Positions 33,001 to 42,000 of a stretch of DNA of 64,000 nt are shown here, piece after piece. The DNA comes from Diphasiastrum complanatum. Lineage: Eukaryota > Streptophyta > Lycopodiopsida > Lycopodiales > Lycopodiaceae. The notes under the pieces are model-generated. The model was given only the letters and a program-made list of their open reading frames with translations, had not been told where the DNA came from and did no database searches. Positions within the stretch are counted from its first letter, which is position 1, and every line of letters starts with the position of its first letter. The position numbers and the translations under genes were made by a program. Location of the stretch: the NCBI GenBank assembly GCA_029204225.1, contig CM055101.1, forward strand, positions 28,943,475 through 29,007,474, in the 5' to 3' direction.

Positions 33001-36000
33001 CCAAGAGATAGCACCAGAACCAAGGTTAAAAACATAACCTGTAGTAGATCTTCGGTCTTCCGCATCTCCAGGCCAATCAGCATCCACATATCCCTGTAAC
33101 TTCAAATCATCCTGTCTACCATAGAGAATACCAAATCTCAAAGTGCCCTGGATATATCTAAGTATTCGCTTAGCAGCTTTCCAATGAATCTGCTTAGGCT
33201 TAGCCATAAACTGACTAACCATGCTCACAGCATAAGCAATATCTAGTCTTGTAATAGTTAGATAGATTAAGCTTCCAACAAGCTTTCTATATAACGTCTC
33301 ATCTACAACCTGATCTTCCTCAGCTTTAGTAAGTTTACATCCACTATCATATGGTGTAGAAATAGGCTTGCACTCTGACATATTGAACTCTTCAAGAAGT
33401 TCATGAGCATACTTAGATTGAGAAATAAATAGTCCCTGTGCTACTCTCCATACCTCAATCCCAAGAAAATATTGTAGTGAACCAAGATCTTTCATATCAA
33501 ACTCTGATGAGAGATCTTTCTTGATTCCCTGAATTATACTATGATCTGATCCTGTAATAATAAGATCATCCACATACATCACTACAAAAACAATATGTTA
33601 TCCCTGATCAAAACATAAAGTGTATGCTCCGAACTACTTCTCTGAAAGCCAAGCTCCTCAAAGTATGTGTCAATCCTCGTATACCGTGGGTGCCTGCTTA
33701 AGTCCATATAGTGCCTTGTCCAACCTGCAAACCTTGTCTTCATGTCATGTATCCCTCTGGCTGCTCCATGTAGACTTCTTCCTCTAGAAATCCATTCAGG
33801 AATGCACTCTTTACATCCATTTGTTGAATCTCTCATCCAAACTGAGCTACCAATGATAAAACAATCCTCATAGTAGTAGACTTAGCAACTGGTGCAAAAG
33901 TTTCCTCATAGTCAATCCCTTCCTGTTGAGCATAACCTTTTGCCACCAATCTTGCCTTATGTTTATCTATAGAACCATCTGAGTTGTACTTAGTTCTATA
34001 GACCCACTTGCAGGTTGTAATAATAACTAGTTTGACCCTATGTGGTCCAATGCACTTTTGCACATATTTTTGGCATTTTTCATGCAATATGTCAAAATTA
34101 ATTTAGACTGTATAAATGCATGAACATACATTATTGAAAATCAATAAAAGTATATTTCTATTGAATTGTATAGGTATATTTTGCATTTGTCCGGTAAGGA
34201 AATTGCAATTAAGCATTGTCATAGGGATGTGCGCATGACAGCCAAAATGCAAAAAAATTGACCAGTTACGAGATATTTTTTGAATGAGCAATGTTCTAGG
34301 GTTGTTGATTAGGCAGTCATAAGTGAACTCGTTGGGAAACAAAAAAATTGATTTTGTAAAATAAATCATCTAAATTGAAACCTATGGTTCGATAGAAAGG
34401 CATTTTCCATCTAGTTTTATGACTTCAATTGCATTAGTTAGTTCCAACCTGTAAGTAGGTGACTTTAGTAAAGTTTATTTAAGCAAATTTGTTTCTAATG
34501 GCGAATTTTTTCCAGTGTAAGGGAGTCGAAAAAAAAATAGCAACTCCTATTAATCACTTCCTAAATTCTAAATTTGTCATCAAAAGGATAAGGGTCAGAA
34601 CCTAGGTCCTTTTTGATGATCGAAAAGGTTTAAAAAATGGGAGAAGTGATTGGATAATAGGAGAGGATTGTAGTTTGAGGTTGGAGTTTAGAGTAATTTT
34701 TGAAAACCTGGCTCTGATACCATTATCACGTCCTCACCCAAGGATCCAAACTAGGATGCTGAGACAATGGAAACAAAGGGAACAGATGGTGGATCAAACC
34801 AACCCAAACAAACCTAGATCGAGCAAATCTAGCCCCCAAGGTATGGAAATACTAGCTATGTCTCAAGTGAAGGTAGGAGTGAGAGCGCACTCTAGTAGCA
34901 TGTGTAGGAAAACTGGACCTCGCACGCGACCGTAGGGACGCACGCGCGTGGGCCGCATATTGGGTGTCCCACCCCAACCGCCTAGTCACCCATTGCATTG
35001 TGGTCTCCCCCTTGCCCCAAAAGGGCTGGTACTAGGGGACAACCACAAGTCTTCCAATTTCCTTATTTGAGTTGCCCGTTCTCATCTTCCCATTTACTTA
35101 TGGGACCATTCTGTGCCTTTTGCTTCATTTTGGAGACTGTGCCCTCTGCTTCATTCTGGAGCCTCTTCAAGAGGTGCGCAGCTTACACCTCCAACACTCC
35201 CCCTTAAGCAAGCACCGGTTGACGAGGCAAACTCCCCCTTGCTATCACAACCAAATACGGTTGTAGCAAGTCCTGGGCTTTGATACCATGTAAAAAAATT
35301 GGACCTCGCATGCGAACGCAAGGACGCATGCGCGTGGGCCGCGTATTGGGTGTCCCACCCCAACCGCCTAGTCACCCATCACATTGTGGTCTCCCCCCTT
35401 GCCCCGAAAGGGCTGGTACCAGGGGACAACCACAAGTCTTCCAATTTCCTTATTTGAGTTGCCCGTTCCCATCTTCCCATTTACTTATGGGACCATTCTG
35501 TGCCTTCTGCTTCATTTTGGAGCCTGTGCCCTCTGCTTCATTCTGGAGCCTCTTCAAGAGGTGTGCAGCTTACACCTCCAACAGCATGTAGCTACCATCC
35601 ACAAATTCAAGCCAAGGGGAGGCCTATGTGTATACTTATACCCTCCAAGACCCTCCTTGAACCAGGAGTGAACTGAGACACCTCACTAGGACACATCAAC
35701 AACCTAACTAGGCCACATCAGCCACTTACCAATGAGTCACTACTAGTTCCATATAAATCCACCATCATGGGTTTTAGGCCTCCAACTATTAATTATGATT
35801 TGATACCACGAGGGCTCAAACCGGAGGTTCAAGTTCAAAACGGAAAATGTTTTTAGGGTTTTTTTTTGGAAACTATGTTTTTATGGGTTTTTGGGGTTTA
35901 GACATGTCATAGAAAGACTAGTACTAAGTAGATACATCGAATTTCATGAAAATGCTCTAGAGAATGCAATTTCAAGAGGAGAAATTGTGTATGGTTGCTT

Positions 36001-39000
36001 TCGTTAGTCAAAAAAATTTGCATTTTTTTAATAAGCGTTTCAAATGTAAGAAACACGTTTTGAAATGGGGCCCGTTTCGAACGGGGCGTTTCAAATGCAT
36101 TTCTTTGTTTGAAACATGTTTCGATGAAACATTACAAGTTACAAGATATAAATCCTAGGTTTGAACTATATGGGCATGACAGAAGCAAAGAGAAGGTTGA
36201 ATTAATGAATCCAGACTATTTTTCCTTCTTGGGAAGGAGAAATCAATAGAGGCACAAATGATGCTTCAATGCGTCAATAATGGATCACCAGCCATCAAGA
36301 GCCATCGATATGGAAAGCCAATGCTCATGAGCTATAATGGTGATTGATTTCCAGGGCCCTCTCCTAGTCAACGAGTTCTAGAGAGATCACAAAACGAATC
36401 TTGGGCCACTTGACTCATGAGGGGGCCGCTTAGAGTGTAACAAGCGATACATGAGTACTTTATCATCTTCTGATCGAAATGATTTGGAACTCTAGCTTGC
36501 CAAGCTTCAAAACTATTTTCAAATGTACCAAAGGACTGATGTCGAAAAAGTACGCTTAGTTGAGCTACATTTGGATGGCCAAACCTCTACGTGGTGGCAG
36601 ACATTCAAAGTAATTGGGCCTTATCATCTTGCTACCTGTGCATAGTTTCTAGGATATTCAAATCAAGGAGATACAAATCTATTTAAAAAGGAATTCTCAT
36701 CTTTGACTCCAAAAGATAATTAATTTTTTTGTTTCAACTAGCAAAGATTAGGTTTGAAACTTATTTGGATTTGAAATTTAGCCATAATCAAATATTAATT
36801 GTAGTGGTACGAGCACTATAGTCTATGATTCTTTCTGCTTAGGAACATATTACAATCTACACTAAAAGTCCAAAAACACGTTTCTAGAAAAACAAATCAG
36901 AACATATTCAATGGCTTATTTGATGGTATGAACCACGTTTCTCATAATCAACCTCCAAACCTGTTTGCCTCTACATTGTACAAGGCAATGTCTCATAATT
37001 CATTTTAGCCGGGGCCCCTCTTTGGATGTGGATATCATACATTAGACTGGAGACCAGTGTCTCCCCTAAACGAGTCATGACAAAATATTGTATTATCGAC
37101 TCATTGATATAAGCTTTAAAGATTGAACCATGTAGGTGAGAGTGGACATCCTTGTTTCAAAATTCACACCTATAGTATTGTAGATCCATCTTGAATAAAT
37201 TCTCCTTAGAATCAAAATAAAAAATGTCCCATCACCCTCTTGTTTAAATCCATAATTTAGATGACATGGACGCCGGAATGTGAAGCAGCGTTCCAAGAAC
37301 TAAAATGACGGATCACTCAAGAACCCATCCTTGCCTTACCGAACTTTAGGAAACCTTTTGAAATACATACAGACGCGTCAAACTTTGCTATTGGGGCCGT
37401 GTTGATGCAAGAAGAAAAACCAGTTGCATATTTTTCAAAGAAATTGAGTGACGTAGAGCGATGATGGCCAACTCATGAAAAAGAAATGGTCGTAGTAGTT
37501 CAAGCAGTGGAGCATTGGAGACATTATGTGGCAGGAAAGCCCTTTAAGGCGTTCACTGATAACGTATCACTCAAGTACTTCTCATCCCAAGGTATGCTCA
37601 CGCCAAAGCAGATGCAATGGCAAAACATTCTCTCGAAATTCAATATAGACATTGTACATACGACGGGAAAGAACAATGTGGTAGTGGATGCACTGAGTAG
37701 ACAGGAGCACTTGATGGCAACGGTAACAACTCAGGTGACTGGCCTACTCCAAGAAATCAGAGAGAACTATGGTGCAGATGCGTTGGCGAAGCACTTAATG
37801 ATTGAATTCCAGTTGGGAAAGCCTCATAAACATTTCACTTGGAAGGATCAAATGGTTGTTTACAAACAACGCATAGTATATGTCCCAGATAACATCAACC
37901 AGAGGAAGAAAGTCTTGAGGGAACATCATGACGTACTAGCCGCCGGACATCCAGGGGTGAATCACATGTATGAACTTCTCAAGAGAGGCTTCTATTGGCC
38001 AGATATGTGGGCAGACGTTGAATCCTATGTGCAAACTTGCCCTACATGTCAACAAGTGAAGGTGGAACCGCTAGCCCCAGCAGGACTTCTCCAGCCATTA
38101 CCAGTACCAGCATACCCTTGGGATTTAGTGAGCATGGATTTTATTGTTCAACTACCACGGTGCCAAGGTTTCGACTCAATTTATGTGGTGGTTGACCGTT
38201 TTTCAAAGCAAGCTCATCTTGTACCAACTAAGAGTTCAGTGACAGCCGAAGAAGTGGCAAGGTTATTTTTCAAATGTGTTTTCAAATACCATGGCTTGCC
38301 TAGAACGATTATTTCTGACCGAGACACCAAGTTTGTAGGAAAGTTTTGGACATGTCTATTTCACCTCGTGGGGATTGGACTGAATTTCAGCACTGCTTAT
38401 CACCCCCAGACAGATGGGCAAACGGAACGAGTTAATCGACAGATTGAACCATATTTACGAAATTATGTCGCTTGGGACCAATCTGATTGGGTCAGCTACT
38501 TGGATATCCTTGAGTTTGCACATAACAACCAAGTGAACAGATCTACTGGAAAGGCACCCTTCGAGATAAGCAATGGTCGGTTACCGATTGTTCCGAGCTC
38601 TTTTCTTACAGGCGTGCAAGAAACTCCAGTACCCACTGTAGAGGAATTCATCAATGAGTGGCACACAAAGCTGACAAAGGTGAAGGCATTTTTAGAGCAA
38701 TCAGTGAAGCATGGCAGTTGACGTAAACCCACATCGACGAGAACTGGAATTTAAGGAAGGTGATCAAGTGTGGCTGAACACTAAAAATATCGCGTTACCA
38801 AAAGGCTTATCTCATAAGTTCGTTCGACCTTATGCGGGGCCATATTATGTCACAAAGAAGATCAACCCAGTGGCTTACTGATTGGCGCTGCCATCCAGCT
38901 TGGATATACACAATGTGTTTCATATCTCATTACTCAAACGATACAAACCGGATGAGCGATTTGATCGAAAACACGAACTCTGTCACCCACCAACGGCACT

Positions 39001-42000
39001 TGATGATACGAAGAGACAGCTTGTACCAGAACACATATTGACACATAGAAAGCGAACTGGCGTTCAATGCAAATATCTAGTGAAGTGGCTACGGGCTCCA
39101 CTCATTGAGGCTTCTTGGGAGTACGAAGAGAAACTTAAGGAGGGAGCCCTTGAAGTATTGACAGATTACCTGTAGAAAAACCAACGCAACAGCCGTTTTC
39201 CCAGATTGGCACACAAAGCACTACCTGGCGGCATGCCTCCTGTATGAACACTCACGACCACTGTGAAGTTCAAGGAACTTCCAGGTATCTTTCTTAAGTT
39301 TGTCAATAAATCACTTGCAGCTTTACACAGGTTTTACGTAAGTGAACTTGATCTACACTTTTCCTATGCTACTGCCAATGTATTTTTAAAGTTGTTAAGG
39401 CCGGTGAATTAAGCCCGTGCCATGCATCCTAGGTCTAGTTTGGCCTTAATGAGGACATTAGCTTTTTCAAACGAGGGGAGGATGTTGTAAAGCTGACTCA
39501 GATGCAACAAGATGCCCTGTAAGACTCTAAGGGATGACACTCCCTAAAGGTCCCAGAGCGAGTTAGGAAGTCAAGGATTGAGCCTCCGACCTGTGGTGGG
39601 CCAGCCAAGTAGTTACAAGTCATGAGCTAGCTCTGGAGCTCGAGTCATGGCCTAGTCAGGAGCCAAGTTGATTTTGCCGCCGGGGAGGCTCCTGGGACCC
39701 ATGTCTGGGAGCCAAACTGATACTGCCAGGCTTGCCAGGCTTAATCAGCAAAATAAAAACTAAGTCCAGAAAAGCGTGCTTTACCAAAAAGCACTATATT
39801 CCAGGACAGAGGGGGCGCGCCAAATCACACCAGAACTATAGGGGGAGTCCGGCAGACAGAAACTTGGGCAGCTCAACCAGCGCCAGGAATCCAGTCGCCA
39901 GGTCTCAGTTCCCTCTACCAACACGAGCCAGGCACAATGCCCAGCACGTGTTGGTGGCCCCGAGACCAGTCAGTCTATGTATGAATGTAACCTCTTCCAA
40001 ATTTAATAAAGTTGATCCTTGGGGATGATTACCATTTCAATTTCGCCTCCGGGACTGGTCCAAGTGGAAGGACCCTTACTACAACCTTTTTGCGTCGTCG
40101 GCGCCTAAGGGTCCACGTCACTGATGTGTGGCTCGCCGCTGTGCCATTTGGTAAGTTTGGCGACCACTATGCCTTGGGTTTCATGTGTGGCTTGTCTTTG
40201 CCTTTGATTACCTTTTGGGGACGGATTTTGAGTTGGCTTTCGGGTTGGTTGGGATTCCAGTTTTCTCAAGTCTGAATGGTTAAGCTTGTTACGTTTCTAA
40301 GTTGACTTTTACGTAAGTGCATGATGGATGAATGTTAGACTTAAGCGCGTGTTGGGGAAACCGCTCAAGTCCCAGCGCCCTTTGAGGCGCCGGTGCAACA
40401 TTGCCTCTGGGTCTGCCGGAAGGAACCCTCTGTGGTACACTCCTGCCTGGGGGTCTCTGAGAAGAACCAACTGCCTGTGATGCTCTGAGTCGTCTCTGCG
40501 CGATCTGTCTCTGGGCGGCAGCCTCTGTCTCCCTCGCAAACTCTGACCAGCCATCATCTGAAAGGGAGCGTGAAGCGGGAGTACTGGGTGGGGCACATGG
40601 ACCATCCCCTGCAAGGTCGACCGTCTCGTTTGAATCATATGTGGGCTCATCATCAGAGGAGGGCAATGGAACATTAGCAGAGAGGGGGGTGGTCTCCTCG
40701 GTGTCAGCATCATCCTTGGGATCACCCCGCAGAGCACGCCGAGCGGCATCGTCTGGATCAACCTTTGGCTCTGTCTCATGATCGGCCGCTGCAGCCAGAC
40801 AATCATCGGGATTGACCTGCACAAGTCAATCATTCGTGAGAATAGCCGAAGCAACCATGAGGGCATTAAACTGAATGTCTAAAACTAATACGAAAGCAAA
40901 CGATAGAGCATAGACGTATACCTGCAACAATAGGGAGCCTACGCCTCCTGCTCTCATGCTGTCCGTGATGCGTCGAACCACCCTGGTGTTGGTGTTGCAG
41001 TACACCAAGTCATTGCATCGCTCAGTCGTCAGATGGTTCCGTCTGTTCGTGTGAACAAGGCTGAACGCTGACCAGTTTCGCTCGCACACGCAAGCAGAAC
41101 AATCCTGCATTAACTGGCAACCACTCGAGTGAGTACTGACCTTGTAGAGACTATGCGAAAACTGGTTGGATGCATGAGATTAGATAACATACTTGTGACT
41201 CGGAACGCGAGCGTCCTCAGGCGTCCTCAGGTCTGGCTGTCCAGCGCCGTAGCTCTCCCACCATGATACATGCAAGAGCCTGTTCTCTCGGACACGTGCA
41301 AGGTTCTCGCCGAACAGCCCTAGACAGTGCCTGAAATTGAGGAGCGATGTGCGTGAGTACACTTGAGCCCGCGCAGGGAAATTGAGCAAACGAAAGCAAA
41401 CGACAGAGCAAGAGTTTACCTATAACTGAGCCTCTGCTCTCCTCGAGCTTGCTGCGGATACCAATGTCGCTGCTGAGGAGGCGGATGTATGAGAACCAGT
41501 CCGCACGCAGCTCTCGCTCTGAAACAGCAGATGCAATATGTGGGCCACACTGTGAATGGGCCGATGAAACTTATCCCATTGTCGCCGCCACAACTGCCTA
41601 ATAGGCTCCAACCTGTGGACCATACCATGTGGAGGCAACAATTACACGATTACGTGTTGCGGCAGCAAGACGAAACAGAGTGCGAATGGAAGAAAGGATG
41701 GTGAGACGGAAAAAATTATACCTGGCAGGGTCCAGCTCAAAACGCTGGAGAGACTCGCCTATGCGGTCCATGAACTCGTATATGAGGCCCATCGTGCACC
41801 CCTCGCGATCAACGAGCCTCAGAACAACGTCCATGAGCTGCTGCACATCAACCCAGAAAGGCTCCATGAAGAGGATCTCGTGGAAGGCCAAGCCCTCTGG
41901 GGTCGTGGAGAGGTCCATGGTTGTGAACTCTGCAGAAGTAACCATGCGCCGCAAATCACCCTTGAGCTTGTGTAGCCGCTCAAGCATGATGAACTTAAAG

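Larger units (their letters stand above)
34903..35583 (-). mobile_element. 681-bp TRIM, second family, minus strand
   Basis: Two LTRs of about 295 bp (35583-35289 and 35196-34903) run TGTTGGAGG...TTTTTTTACA. On the minus strand TGGTATCAAAGCCC (35288-35275) directly follows the 5' LTR and AAGGGGGAG (35205-35197) directly precedes the 3' LTR. GCATG flanks both ends (34898-34902 and 35584-35588). The 92-bp interior is non-coding. The LTRs are GC-rich and contain CGCACGCG stretches. No pol III B box is present. Confidence 0.92.

Noticed and set aside
34998-35671. Plus-strand ORFs with FPYLSCPF repeats
   Set aside because: They read the antisense strand of TRIM 2 LTRs and appear twice because the LTR does.
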